64,000 nt of DNA from Pantoea endophytica (GTDB lineage: Bacteria > Pseudomonadota > Gammaproteobacteria > Enterobacterales > Enterobacteriaceae), in assembly GCF_002858935.1 (NCBI RefSeq), contig NZ_PJRT01000005.1:434001-498000 (forward strand). Reading direction: 5' to 3'. Shown piece after piece: positions 35,110 to 43,591 of the stretch. A program made the translations under genes and the position numbers. How positions within the stretch are numbered: the stretch's first letter is position 1; every line of letters starts with the position of its first letter. Under the pieces are notes generated by a model that saw only the letters and a list, made by a program, of their open reading frames with translations, had not been told where the DNA came from and made no database searches.

Positions 35110-35535
35110 ATGTTAGCTGAACCGTTAAATAAAAGTGTTATCAATTATGCGTGCCGTCAACGTAAATGCAAACAAGGCGGACAACCACCGAGCGGAGGTA
35201 AAGGAATGCAAGAGCGTGTTAAAAGTCTGGAAGACAATGTTACCGTATTGGTTTCTGACGTAGCGGTGATTAAGTCAAACTATGCCACGAAACAGGATGT
35301 CGAAGCGGTCAAAGCGGATGTAGCGGTAATCAAGTCAAATTATGCGACTAAAGAGGATGTGGCTGCCGTGAAAGCGGATGTAGCGGTGATCAAGTCTAAT
35401 TACGCTACCAGGGAGGATGTTACGGCGATAAAGGTCGATTTATATAAAGCAATGATTACACAAACCAAATGGATGGTGACTACCCAATTTGTAACCTTAG
35501 GAGCGGGTCTTTCACTTGCGAAACTGCTGTTTTAG
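35110..35535 (+). CDS. Small coiled-coil, membrane-anchored protein with 20-residue tandem repeats
   Basis: No firm family; it recalls phage-derived XhlA-like proteins (GMQERVKSLEDNV). Three 20-residue repeats of the type VAVIKSNYATKEDVAAVKAD run over 35260-35439, giving a heptad-like helical rod, and a hydrophobic segment (TTQFVTLGAGLSLAKLLF) ends the protein. The start is uncertain: 35110 fits the phrase PPSGGKGMQERV seen in relatives, while 35206 has the better GGAGG seven bases upstream. It stands alone between an operon terminator and a convergent EAL gene. Confidence 0.6.
   Translation: MLAEPLNKSVINYACRQRKCKQGGQPPSGGKGMQERVKSLEDNVTVLVSDVAVIKSNYATKQDVEAVKADVAVIKSNYATKEDVAAVKADVAVIKSNYATREDVTAIKVDLYKAMITQTKWMVTTQFVTLGAGLSLAKLLF
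35260..35439 (+). repeat. Three 60-bp tandem repeats inside the coiled-coil gene
   Basis: Units begin at 35260, 35320 and 35380 with GTAGCGGTRATYAAGTC and keep the reading frame. Each codes for VAVIKSNYAT plus ten helical residues. Such in-frame repeats can expand or contract, changing rod length. Confidence 0.8.
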
Positions 35536-35552
35536 TTAATATTTCGTGTGCC

Positions 35553-35579
35553 GGTCGCCATAAATGGCGACCCTGCAAA
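35553..35579. repeat. Palindromic repeat family B
   Basis: GGTCGCCATAAATGGCGACC followed by CTGCAAA. It lies between the converging ends of the coiled-coil gene and the EAL gene and may act as a terminator for both. Confidence 0.75.
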
Positions 35580-35587
35580 ACAGGAGA

Positions 35588-36949
35588 TTATATTTTGGCT
35601 TTCTTGATCCATACCTGCGCATCTGCGGGCGGCAGCGGGCGGGCGAAATGGTAGCCCTGAAACAGATGGCAGCCTTTATCGCGCAGGTAGGTGAAATACT
35701 CCTCACTCTCGATGCCTTCAGCCAGCACATTCAGACCCATTTCACGCGATAACTCGATGGTTTTCTGCACCACAATCGCCGATGACTCATTTTTAAAAAT
35801 CTGCATGATTAATGATTTATCAATCTTAATATCATCAATGGCAAAATCACTGATCGATTTAAGCGATGAATAGCCGACGCCAAAGTCATCAATCGCCCAT
35901 TTAACACCTAATTGGCTAAAATGGCTGATTACGTCGCCAATACGCTTCTGGTCGTAGACAAAGGTGGTTTCAGTAATTTCAAACTTGAGGCGTTCGGGGC
36001 GGATTTTATAATGTGACAGCGATAACAAGGTATCCTGGGTGAAATCGCGGTGTATTAACTGCAGCGGACTGATGTTAACAGAAAACACCAAATCACTAAG
36101 GTGCTGACCGCGATCCCATTCGGCGATTTGCTGTAAGGTGTGTTCCATCACCCACTTGCCAATGTCGATAATCAAGCCACTTTTTTCGGCCACTGGAATA
36201 AACACTTCGGGTGAGATAAAGCCTTTAACAGGATGCTTCCAGCGCAGCAGGGCTTCAAATCCAATCAGCTTTTTATTGCTGTCGACTTGTGGCTGGTAAT
36301 AGAGCTCCAGCTGATTCTTTTCGATGGCTTGTGAAAGTTCGCGTTTGATCAAATCGGTTTCGGAGTAGTTGCCGCGCAGCGTGAATGCCGTCAACAACAG
36401 CGCGATCATTGGCACTGCACAGTTGACGATATAAAAGCCGGATTCATGCGGAATATTGAGCTTAAACGCGCTATGTTGCCAGGTTAATCCTGTCGAGATA
36501 AAAAACAGATAAACCACCAGGCAGATTAACGGGAATATTTTACTTAAGTAAGGTGTTTGCTGGCGTAATACCAATGCTGAGCCGACGGTTAATGCCACCA
36601 GATAATTGTACTCTGAGTGTTTTTCTACTCTGTGGTCATTATCCAGCAGAAACAACAGCATTATGATCAGTAACAAAGCATGCACGATGATGTAGAGATG
36701 TTTGTTCAGCTTGTCACGGAATGCCGCAATGACAATATAAAATCCCATCGCGGTGCTCAGGCAATATAAGGCGGAAACACCATTTTCTCCCTTAATGAAA
36801 TTCGTCGCTACCATATAAAAACCCGCCAGGATACTGGAAAATCCAGCAATGAGCAGAGTTAAGCGCAATTTTTTTTCTGGGTTATCACCCTGCAAAATGA
36901 AGGGTAAATCTTTTAGCATGGAATATCTGGAGCTAAAATAAGAAATCAT
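35588..36949 (-). CDS. Membrane-bound EAL-domain c-di-GMP phosphodiesterase
   Basis: A 453-residue protein that should degrade cyclic di-GMP. The first 200 residues hold about six or seven hydrophobic helices, a MASE-like membrane sensor. The EAL domain follows, with the signature EALLRW, metal and catalytic residues in SVNISPLQL, FEITETTF, AIDDFGVGYSSL and DIKIDKSL, and AEGIES near the end; these look intact. There is no GGDEF domain. It is divergent from the HAM1-like gene with about 200 bases between them. Confidence 0.9.
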   Translation of the reverse strand: MISYFSSRYSMLKDLPFILQGDNPEKKLRLTLLIAGFSSILAGFYMVATNFIKGENGVSALYCLSTAMGFYIVIAAFRDKLNKHLYIIVHALLLIIMLLFLLDNDHRVEKHSEYNYLVALTVGSALVLRQQTPYLSKIFPLICLVVYLFFISTGLTWQHSAFKLNIPHESGFYIVNCAVPMIALLLTAFTLRGNYSETDLIKRELSQAIEKNQLELYYQPQVDSNKKLIGFEALLRWKHPVKGFISPEVFIPVAEKSGLIIDIGKWVMEHTLQQIAEWDRGQHLSDLVFSVNISPLQLIHRDFTQDTLLSLSHYKIRPERLKFEITETTFVYDQKRIGDVISHFSQLGVKWAIDDFGVGYSSLKSISDFAIDDIKIDKSLIMQIFKNESSAIVVQKTIELSREMGLNVLAEGIESEEYFTYLRDKGCHLFQGYHFARPLPPADAQVWIKKAKI

Positions 36950-37147
36950 CTGAGGTTCTCATTTTTACTGTCATATTTATTAAATTGAATCGCATAATTA
37001 TTCTAGATTCTTGCATCGATAAAGTCATAATTTTGTTTTCTCCTATCAGAGATTGTTCCTACCCAGTGCCCGGTAGGCGCGCTAGAATCAACGACCAACG
37101 GAAAGGCTTTCACAAAGCTTAAACTCACCTTCAACATACTGATTGCA

Positions 37148-37708
37148 ATGAAAATACGATTCCTGTCTGCCAATGAACTAAAGCTGGCCGAGGTGCGTAC
37201 CATCCTTGAGCCGGTCGGTGTCGAAGTGCTGCCCATCGCACGCCGTATTGAAGAGATTCAGACTGAAAATGAGGTTGAACTGGTGCGCGACAAGCTCACC
37301 AAAGCGTTCTCTATTATTGGTCGTCCGCTGTTTGTCGAACACACCGGGCTCTATCTGGATGGCCTGAACGGCTTACCGGCCGGATTGACGCGCATCTTCT
37401 GGAGCCGCCTGAATGCCGAGCGCTTCACCAAACTGGTGAACGGTTTAGATAGCGCCTGCGTCACGGCAAAAACCGTGCTTGGCTATTGCGATGGGCAAAA
37501 AATGTATCAGTTCGAAGGCGAACTGCGCGGCACCATCGCCACCGAGCCTGCTGGTCCACGCGAATTTCAATGGGACTGCGTGTTTATCCCGGAAGGGCAC
37601 ACGCAAACTTTCGCCGAAATGGGCGAGCTGAAAAATGAGATTTCGATGCGTCGCCTGGCGCTGGATCGCTTCGCAACCTTTTTGAAAACATCGCGGGGAT
37701 TGGCATGA
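37148..37708 (+). CDS. HAM1/ITPase-like protein, altered active site (KomB-like)
   Basis: A 186-residue relative of RdgB/HAM1 non-canonical purine NTP pyrophosphatases. The opening motif SANELKLAEV matches SxNxxKxxE of the family, and EPAGPREFQWDCVFIPEG matches the region around FGYDPIF. The catalytic Asp pair of RdgB (DDSGL) is replaced by E64-H65-T66-G67-L68, and SHRG near the end by SMRR (166-169), so it may sense nucleotides rather than cleave them. It overlaps the SIR2 gene by 4 bases. This pairing recalls KomB-KomC of the Kongming system (from memory). No strong ribosome-binding site is visible. Confidence 0.82.
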   Translation: MKIRFLSANELKLAEVRTILEPVGVEVLPIARRIEEIQTENEVELVRDKLTKAFSIIGRPLFVEHTGLYLDGLNGLPAGLTRIFWSRLNAERFTKLVNGLDSACVTAKTVLGYCDGQKMYQFEGELRGTIATEPAGPREFQWDCVFIPEGHTQTFAEMGELKNEISMRRLALDRFATFLKTSRGLA

Positions 37709-38499
37709 AACCCGAGCTAAAACGCGCCTACGACGCCGGTAAACTGATCCTTTTCGCCGGTGCAGGCATTTCACGCAATCTTGGCCTGCCGGAATGGCAT
37801 GAGCTGATTGCGCACCTGGCTAAAGAGCTGGGCTACGACCCAAAAATCTTCAATACCTACGGCACGCATCTGTCGCTGGCGGAGTATTACAAGCAGCGTA
37901 AAGGCTCGCTGGGACCGCTGCGCAGCTGGATGGATCGCGAATGGCATCGTCCGGATATTGACGTGCGCAGTTCTGAAATCCATACCATGATCACCCAAGG
38001 CAATTTCTCACGCATCTACACCACCAATTACGATCGCTGGCTTGAAATGGCGCATGAGGCGCACAACGTGCCTTACAGTAAAGTAGCGAACGCGGCAGAT
38101 TTGGTGTCGTTGACTGAAGATAAGCGCCACATCATCAAACTGCATGGTGATTTCGACGACGATACGTCAATTGTGCTGGATGAAAGCAGCTACTTTGAAC
38201 GCCTCTATTTTGATTCGCCGCTGGATATCAAACTCACGCACGACGTCATGGGCAACTCGGTGTTGTTTGTGGGCTACAGCATCAGCGATTTCAATATTCG
38301 TCTGTTATTCTACCGCCTGACAAAAATGTGGGGCCGAACCGGATTGGCCACCGCGCGTCCTAAATCGTACCTGTTCACCAACCGCAATAACCCGGTGGCA
38401 AAAGAGGTATTAGGGCAGTGGGGCATTGAGATGATCGTCTCTGAAGAGGACGATCCGCGCAAAGCGTTGGCGCTGTTCCTGGAAGAATTACTGGCTTAA
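37705..38499 (+). CDS. SIR2-domain protein, probable NAD+-consuming effector (KomC-like)
   Basis: A 264-residue protein made almost wholly of a SIR2-like Rossmann domain: LFAGAGISRNLGLPEW (NAD binding), IYTTNYDRW with N108, and IIKLHGDF with the catalytic H147. SIR2 domains of this kind act as NADases in several anti-phage systems. Start and stop overlap with the HAM1-like gene (ATGA) shows coupled expression. In Kongming, a HAM1-like protein and a SIR2 protein form the sensor-effector complex, with a deaminase (KomA) making the signal; no deaminase gene is present within this window. Confidence 0.85.
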   Translation: MKPELKRAYDAGKLILFAGAGISRNLGLPEWHELIAHLAKELGYDPKIFNTYGTHLSLAEYYKQRKGSLGPLRSWMDREWHRPDIDVRSSEIHTMITQGNFSRIYTTNYDRWLEMAHEAHNVPYSKVANAADLVSLTEDKRHIIKLHGDFDDDTSIVLDESSYFERLYFDSPLDIKLTHDVMGNSVLFVGYSISDFNIRLLFYRLTKMWGRTGLATARPKSYLFTNRNNPVAKEVLGQWGIEMIVSEEDDPRKALALFLEELLA

Positions 38500-38540
38500 C
38501 AGCAGAAAGTCATTGCCTGGAAAAGTTTGATCAGAATATA

Positions 38541-38556
38541 CTGTATATAAATACAG
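38541..38556 (+). promoter_or_regulatory. LexA (SOS) box of yebG
   Basis: CTGTATATAAATACAG is a perfect CTGT-N8-ACAG LexA operator, 17 bases upstream of the yebG start. yebG is an SOS gene in Escherichia coli. The box lies downstream of the SIR2 gene, so it controls yebG rather than the pair. Confidence 0.92.
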
Positions 38557-38572
38557 TTAATCGAGGTGCATC

Positions 38573-38920
38573 ATGGCAGTCGAAACCAAATATGTTGTAG
38601 TCAGAAAGGGTGAAGAAAAGATGACGTTTGCCAATAAAAAAGACGCGGATGCCTGGGACAAAATGCTCGATATGGCAGACGCCTTTACCGATTGGCTACA
38701 GCAACATCAGCCAGAGTTGGGTGAAGCGCAGGCCGAAGCATTGGGTCTGCTGTTGGCTGAACAGAAAGACGCGGTGCAGCATATCCTGCGCACCAGCAAG
38801 CTGCCGGATATTGTAAAGGCAGAAGAAGTTGCGCAAGCGCCTGAAGCCGCTGCGGAAACCGAGAGCGAAGCGGAAGCGGTAGCGCCGGAAAAGAAAGTCC
38901 GCGCGGTTAAAGCGGCGTAA
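38573..38920 (+). CDS. yebG: SOS-induced protein YebG
   Basis: A 115-residue homologue of YebG: MAVETKYVVVRKGEEKMTF, KKDADAWDKMLD, LAEQKDAVQHILRTSKLP. The C-terminal tail is Ala/Glu-rich and ends in a basic stretch, longer than in E. coli. Function is not settled; in E. coli it is LexA-regulated, and the operator here is intact. GAGGTG precedes the start. Confidence 0.95.
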   Translation: MAVETKYVVVRKGEEKMTFANKKDADAWDKMLDMADAFTDWLQQHQPELGEAQAEALGLLLAEQKDAVQHILRTSKLPDIVKAEEVAQAPEAAAETESEAEAVAPEKKVRAVKAA

Positions 38921-38930
38921 GCCGTTTTGT

Positions 38931-38954
38931 CAGGTGCGCATTGATGCGCACCTG
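38931..38954. terminator. Bidirectional stem-loop between yebG and the Fic gene
   Basis: CAGGTGCGCA and TGCGCACCTG form a perfect 10-bp stem with loop TTGA, placed between two converging genes. No long T run follows on either strand. Confidence 0.55.
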
Positions 38955-38962
38955 GTTACTCA

Positions 38963-40072
38963 TCAATGTTTAATCTGGTAGCGCGTGCTGCGCCCGCCGC
39001 CGGGTAATTTCTCCAGACAACCTTTCGCCAGCAGTTCTGTCAGATGTCGCGTCGCCGTGGCTTTACTCACTTTCGCCACCTTCTGATACTGGCCGGCGCT
39101 TATGCCTGCGTTAAATCCCTGTTCACCGCCATCCAGTAAGCGATTCAGCACGCGGGTTTGCTCCGCACTCAGCTCAGCAGCATTGTGCATTAACCAGAAG
39201 CGCGCTTTGTTTTGCGTGCGCGTGACGGTTTCCAGCGCGCGCTCAAGGCTGTCATTCAGCACATCACAAAACCACAGCAGCCAATCGGTGACGTCCAGCG
39301 CACCGCGCTGCGTCTGCTGCAGGATGCGGTAATAATCGGCACGTTGCGCCAGAATCGATGCGGACATGGCATACAAGCGGATGCTCTGGCTATCCGCTTG
39401 CGCCAGCGCCAAATCGGTCAGGGCGCGGGTGATGCGTCCATTACCGTCATCAAACGGGTGCAGCGTAACGAACCACAGATGGCACAGCGCGGCGCGCAAC
39501 AGCGGATCGAGCAGCGGATCCGCGCGGCTGTGATTAAACCACGCGATAAATTCTTCAAGCTGTGCCTCCAGCCCGGCGCGCGGCGGCGCTTCGAAATGTA
39601 CTGTTGGCCGATCGATACGCCCCGAAACGACCTGCATCGGTTCATCACCGCGCAGCGTGCCGACATTCAGTCGCTTGATGGTCCATTCGCTTGCGGGGAA
39701 TAACCAGCGATGCCACTGGCATAAACGCGCCAACGTGAGTTCCTGATCGCGTTGCGTGATGGCATCCATCATCATGGTTGCCAAACCTTCGGAACGTTCG
39801 GAAACCGGGTAAGGCTGATCGAGCGAAACGCCTAAACGGCGGGCAAGGGACGATCGTACCGACTGCGCGTTGACGCGCTCATCTTCAATCGCTGAGGAAG
39901 AGAGGATATTGCTGAGTAGCGTATCCAGCGTTTGTTGATCGCTGTTATCTTGCACGCTAGCGCGGCCCAGCAAGACGCCGCGCTGCTGCTGCAGCTGGCG
40001 CAGGCGCGGCAGTAATTTCTCTTCCTGCCAGCGAAACTGCGGCCAATCGGGCTGCTGCCAAATCCACATCAT
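38963..40072 (-). CDS. Fic-domain protein with C-terminal winged helix
   Basis: A probable AMP-transferring Fic enzyme of 369 residues. The N-terminus (WIWQQPDWPQFRW) matches DUF4172, often found before Fic. SSSAIEDE (about 58-65) is like the inhibitory motif (S/T)xxxE(G/N) of class II Fic proteins, which blocks ATP binding. The catalytic loop HPFDDGNGRITR is intact (about 205-216). The last 70 residues form a winged helix (YQKVAKVSKATATRHLTELL). I start it at 40072, where AGGAG stands seven bases upstream. Inverted repeats just upstream suggest the protein regulates its own gene. Confidence 0.9.
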   Translation of the reverse strand: MMWIWQQPDWPQFRWQEEKLLPRLRQLQQQRGVLLGRASVQDNSDQQTLDTLLSNILSSSAIEDERVNAQSVRSSLARRLGVSLDQPYPVSERSEGLATMMMDAITQRDQELTLARLCQWHRWLFPASEWTIKRLNVGTLRGDEPMQVVSGRIDRPTVHFEAPPRAGLEAQLEEFIAWFNHSRADPLLDPLLRAALCHLWFVTLHPFDDGNGRITRALTDLALAQADSQSIRLYAMSASILAQRADYYRILQQTQRGALDVTDWLLWFCDVLNDSLERALETVTRTQNKARFWLMHNAAELSAEQTRVLNRLLDGGEQGFNAGISAGQYQKVAKVSKATATRHLTELLAKGCLEKLPGGGRSTRYQIKH

Positions 40073-40091
40073 AAAGTCACTCCTGAATCGC

Positions 40092-40170
40092 ATGAGCTGA
40101 ATAGAACGGCTATTCGGCTCATATGGTGAGCTGAATAATAGTCTGTAATCGGCTCATTGACCAGCTGAGC
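40092..40170. promoter_or_regulatory. Cluster of inverted repeats upstream of the Fic gene (possible operator)
   Basis: ATGAGCTGAATA (40092-40103) and TATTCGGCTCAT (40111-40122) are inverted with one mismatch; GGTGAGCTGAATA (40126-40138) and GGCTCAT (40151-40157) repeat the half-site, followed by a further GCTGAGC. Repeated half-sites in the Fic promoter region fit a winged-helix operator. The region up to 40342 has no gene and also serves the MCP gene. Confidence 0.5.
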
Positions 40171-40342
40171 TTGCAGGCATCTGGCGCTGAGCTAATGTCG
40201 GTGACCATCAATGGCAATCCACCGGAGTTTGGCACCTTGCCATCAAGTTCTACCGACGCGCGCCGATAGAGTGTTCAAAGGGATGCACGCGCACAGGGAG
40301 TGGTTCTGAATACCGAAAAGTGTCAACTCCAGGAGCGCCATA

Positions 40343-42283
40343 ATGGCCAAACACGCATCACCTAAGAAAACAATGAGCACCCGCACGCAGATGCTGCTGA
40401 CGGGCGCCTTAACCATCACACTCGGCTTTGCCGTAACCATCGGCGTGCTGAGCTGGCAATCCAGTAACGAACAAAAGTCGCTGGCCGAAAGCTATCTGCA
40501 GCAGATTGCACAAAGCCAGGCGCTGCAAATTCAGCATGAACTTAGCTACGCGCGCGATGTGGCGCATAACCTCGGCCACAGCTTGATCTCACTGCCAGCG
40601 GCGGGCATTCAGGACCGTAAAGTTGCTGATAAGCTGATGGAATCGGCGCTGCGCGATAATCCCGATTACCTGTCGATCTCGGTGATCTTCGAAGAGAATG
40701 CCTTCGACGGACGTGACGCGGAGTTCGCCACCCAAGCCAATGCGGCACCGAAAGGTCGCTACGCCTTCTTCGTTGATCGCGATCAAACCGGCAATTTTAA
40801 CCTGCATCCGCTGACCTCGATCTTCACGCCAGGGCAGGGCGATTACTATCTGCTGCCGCAAAAAAGTCAGAAAGATATGCTGATTGAACCTTACAGCTAC
40901 GCCTACAACGGCGTGCCGACGCTGCTGACTTCGGTAGCGGCGCCGATTGTGAGCCAGGGCAAACTGTGGGGCGTGGTGACGTCCGATATTTCGCTGGCGT
41001 CGCTGCAGGAAAAGGTCAACAAAATCAAACCGTGGGATGGCAGCGGCTATGCGATGTTGCTCTCCAGCGCGGGTAATGTGGTCTCTTATCCGGATAAAAG
41101 CCAGACCAGCAAGCCGTGGAAAGGTGACACCCATAACTTCAGCAGCAGCGTGATGGAACATCATGATGCGTTGCTGGGTGAAGATGCGCTGGTAACCTGG
41201 CAGCCGGTGGTGATTGGTAATAGCGATCAGAAATGGTATCTCGGCGTGGTTGCGCCGGTCAGCCAGGTGATGGCGGCGGCGCATCGTCAACTTATTAACG
41301 CGGTGATCCTGATGATCATCAGCATTCTGGTGGTGTGTACGCTGCTTGGCATGCTGTTCAGCCGCAAAGTGCTGAAGCCGATTGGTGGCGAACCGCTGGA
41401 AGCCGCGACCATCGCGCTGGCCGTCGCCGATGGCAAACTCGATAACGTCATCACGTTGAAAGGGCGCGATAACAGCAGCTTGTTCTATGCGCTGCATACC
41501 ATGCAAAATCAGCTGCGCGATATCGTGGGACAGATTCAGGATGCCAGTTCGTCGGTGCGTCAGGGCGCGGGTGAAATCGCCAGCGGCAACCTCAATCTCG
41601 CCTCGCGTACCGAGCAGCAAGCTGCCGCGCTGGAGCAAACGGCCGCCAGCATGGAGCAGATCACTGCTACGGTGAAACACAACGCCACCAACGCGCATCA
41701 GGCGACAACGCTCACCGACAACGCCACGCACATTGCCAGCCGTGGTGAAACGCTGGTGGGCGAAGTGGTGCAAACCATGGCGCAAATTGACGACAGCGCG
41801 AAGAAAATTGGCGACATCACCGCCATCATCAATAGCATCGCCTTCCAGACCAATATTCTGGCGCTTAACGCCGCAGTAGAAGCGGCGCGTGCCGGAGAAC
41901 AAGGACGCGGCTTTGCCGTGGTGGCGTCGGAAGTCCGTAATCTGGCCCAACGCAGCGCCAATGCGGTGAAAGATATCGGCGCGCTGATTGAAGAATCCAC
42001 GCAGCGCGTCGGCAGCGGCGTGCAGCTGGTGCAGGATGCGGGCAAGACCATGCAGGAGATGACGCAGGCGGTGAATTCGGTGCGCACCATTATCGGTGAA
42101 ATCGTGATTGCTTCCGATGAGCAGGCGCGCGGCATCAGCCAGGTGACCATCGCGGTCAACGAGATGGACAGCACCACGCAGCAGAACGCCGCTCTGGTGC
42201 AGGAGATGTCTGCCGCCGCCAGTTCGCTGGAAGATCAGGCCTCGCAGCTGGCGAACACCGTTGGGCGTTTCCAGCTGAGTTAA
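40343..42283 (+). CDS. Methyl-accepting chemotaxis protein with periplasmic Cache-like sensor
   Basis: A 646-residue chemoreceptor. A first membrane helix ([21 protein letters not shown]) is followed by a periplasmic double-Cache-like domain with [17 protein letters not shown] and [13 protein letters not shown], then a second helix near residues 315-338. A HAMP-like linker leads into the signalling helices with [20 protein letters not shown] and [19 protein letters not shown], the CheA/CheW-binding tip. No C-terminal CheR-binding pentapeptide is present. It is unlinked to other chemotaxis genes. AGGAG precedes the start. Confidence 0.94.
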   Translation: MAKHASPKKTMSTRTQMLLTGALTITLGFAVTIGVLSWQSSNEQKSLAESYLQQIAQSQALQIQHELSYARDVAHNLGHSLISLPAAGIQDRKVADKLMESALRDNPDYLSISVIFEENAFDGRDAEFATQANAAPKGRYAFFVDRDQTGNFNLHPLTSIFTPGQGDYYLLPQKSQKDMLIEPYSYAYNGVPTLLTSVAAPIVSQGKLWGVVTSDISLASLQEKVNKIKPWDGSGYAMLLSSAGNVVSYPDKSQTSKPWKGDTHNFSSSVMEHHDALLGEDALVTWQPVVIGNSDQKWYLGVVAPVSQVMAAAHRQLINAVILMIISILVVCTLLGMLFSRKVLKPIGGEPLEAATIALAVADGKLDNVITLKGRDNSSLFYALHTMQNQLRDIVGQIQDASSSVRQGAGEIASGNLNLASRTEQQAAALEQTAASMEQITATVKHNATNAHQATTLTDNATHIASRGETLVGEVVQTMAQIDDSAKKIGDITAIINSIAFQTNILALNAAVEAARAGEQGRGFAVVASEVRNLAQRSANAVKDIGALIEESTQRVGSGVQLVQDAGKTMQEMTQAVNSVRTIIGEIVIASDEQARGISQVTIAVNEMDSTTQQNAALVQEMSAAASSLEDQASQLANTVGRFQLS

Positions 42284-42294
42284 TCGAGCCTCAG

Positions 42295-43512
42295 CTAAGA
42301 ACGCGCTGAGCGTGGCACGCCGTTTTTCTCTGAATAACGGCTGCCTATCCACCAGGTGATCAGCGCCGCCAGGGCAATTGCGCCTAGCACGGCAAACGCA
42401 CTGCGATAGGAATAGGCTGCGGCAATGTTTCCCGCCAACGCGGGACTCATTGCCGCGCCGACGCCCTGCATGAGCATGATAAAACCCTGACCCGCATTGG
42501 TATGTCCGCTGCCCTCAAGCACCTTCACGATATAACCCGGCACCGCCACGCCCAGCAGACCCGCCGCTACGCCATCCAGAATCTGTACCGGAATCATGAA
42601 ATAAGCGCCGTCAAAAGCGGAGGCAATCAACGCACGTAATGGCAGCACCAGCAGCGCCGCCGTGATCAGCACGGGGTAGCCAAAACGCGGTGCGTGACGT
42701 GCAGCATACAGCGCCATGGGAATCATCACACATTGTGAAATAACCACCGTGGCGGCAGCATAAAGTCCAGGGCTGATGGCTGCGTTGTGCGCTGCCGCCA
42801 CCCGCAGGCTCAGCATAGGTAATAGCGCGGCATTGCCAAGATGGAAGAGTAACAGCGTGACTCCCGTGATAATGACGGCAGGATTACGGGCAATCTGATA
42901 AAGACGCGGGACGTTGCTGGCCGATTCGCTGCCAGAAAGCCCGCGCGCGGCAAGGTTATCGATGTCGTTATGACGAATAGCCAGCACGGCTGCACCTGCG
43001 CACAGCGCCATCGTCGTCATGAGTACAAACACCGCACCCGTTCCCCACAACCACACTGAAGCACCCGCAATAATGGCGGCTGTCATATTTCCGCCGTGGT
43101 TGAAGGCTTCATTTCTCCCCATTTGATGGCTGAATCCTTGCGGACCGGCCAGGCCAAGGGTAATACCCGTCAACATCGGCGCGATGAGCGCGGCGGAAAG
43201 GCCAGTCACAATCTGCGATAAAACCACGATCCATCCCTGATGGAAATACCACAGCAGCAAGGTGGATAGGGTGATCAGGAGTGAACCGATGAGCAACAAC
43301 GATCGTTTATGGCGAGTAGCGTCTGTGGCTAAACCCGCCGGCAGGGTGGCAACCAGACCTGCAAGGCCACCGGCGGTCATCACCCAGCCAATATCTCCTG
43401 CATTCCAGTGGCGTTCTGTCAGAAATATGCCGAGAAAAGGCCCAAGACCATCTCGTACGTCAGCCATAAAAAAGTTAACCAGACACAGAGCCTGAAGCGA
43501 ACGCAGTGGCAT
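42295..43512 (-). CDS. MFS transporter
   Basis: A 405-residue major facilitator with about 12 helices. DVRDGLGPFLGIFLTERHWN lies in the first helix pair, and the A-like loop TRHKRSLLLIGS links helices 2 and 3. It recalls MFS proteins in tolerance or efflux families without a known substrate. I start it at the ATG at 43512, with AAGGA six bases upstream. It runs against the MCP gene with only 11 bases between the stops. Confidence 0.85.
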   Translation of the reverse strand: MPLRSLQALCLVNFFMADVRDGLGPFLGIFLTERHWNAGDIGWVMTAGGLAGLVATLPAGLATDATRHKRSLLLIGSLLITLSTLLLWYFHQGWIVVLSQIVTGLSAALIAPMLTGITLGLAGPQGFSHQMGRNEAFNHGGNMTAAIIAGASVWLWGTGAVFVLMTTMALCAGAAVLAIRHNDIDNLAARGLSGSESASNVPRLYQIARNPAVIITGVTLLLFHLGNAALLPMLSLRVAAAHNAAISPGLYAAATVVISQCVMIPMALYAARHAPRFGYPVLITAALLVLPLRALIASAFDGAYFMIPVQILDGVAAGLLGVAVPGYIVKVLEGSGHTNAGQGFIMLMQGVGAAMSPALAGNIAAAYSYRSAFAVLGAIALAALITWWIGSRYSEKNGVPRSARS

Positions 43513-43591
43513 AGGAATCCTTAGCAAGTAATCGGAACGGGACGAACGTAATCATGGCAGGAAAACGGCAATTTTCCTGCTGTGATGGGCG

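Noticed and set aside
35260-35439. Three regular 60-bp repeats considered as a CRISPR-like array
   Set aside because: No spacers; the repeats are contiguous, in frame and code for a coiled coil.
38963-40072. Fic gene considered as the toxin of a FicT/FicA pair
   Set aside because: It carries its own inhibitory-like motif and a winged helix, and no small antitoxin gene lies upstream.
40589-42352. Long open frame of 587 codons antisense to the chemoreceptor gene
   Set aside because: Complement of a GC-rich gene; sequence is Arg/His-rich with no family resemblance, while the plus strand encodes an unmistakable MCP.
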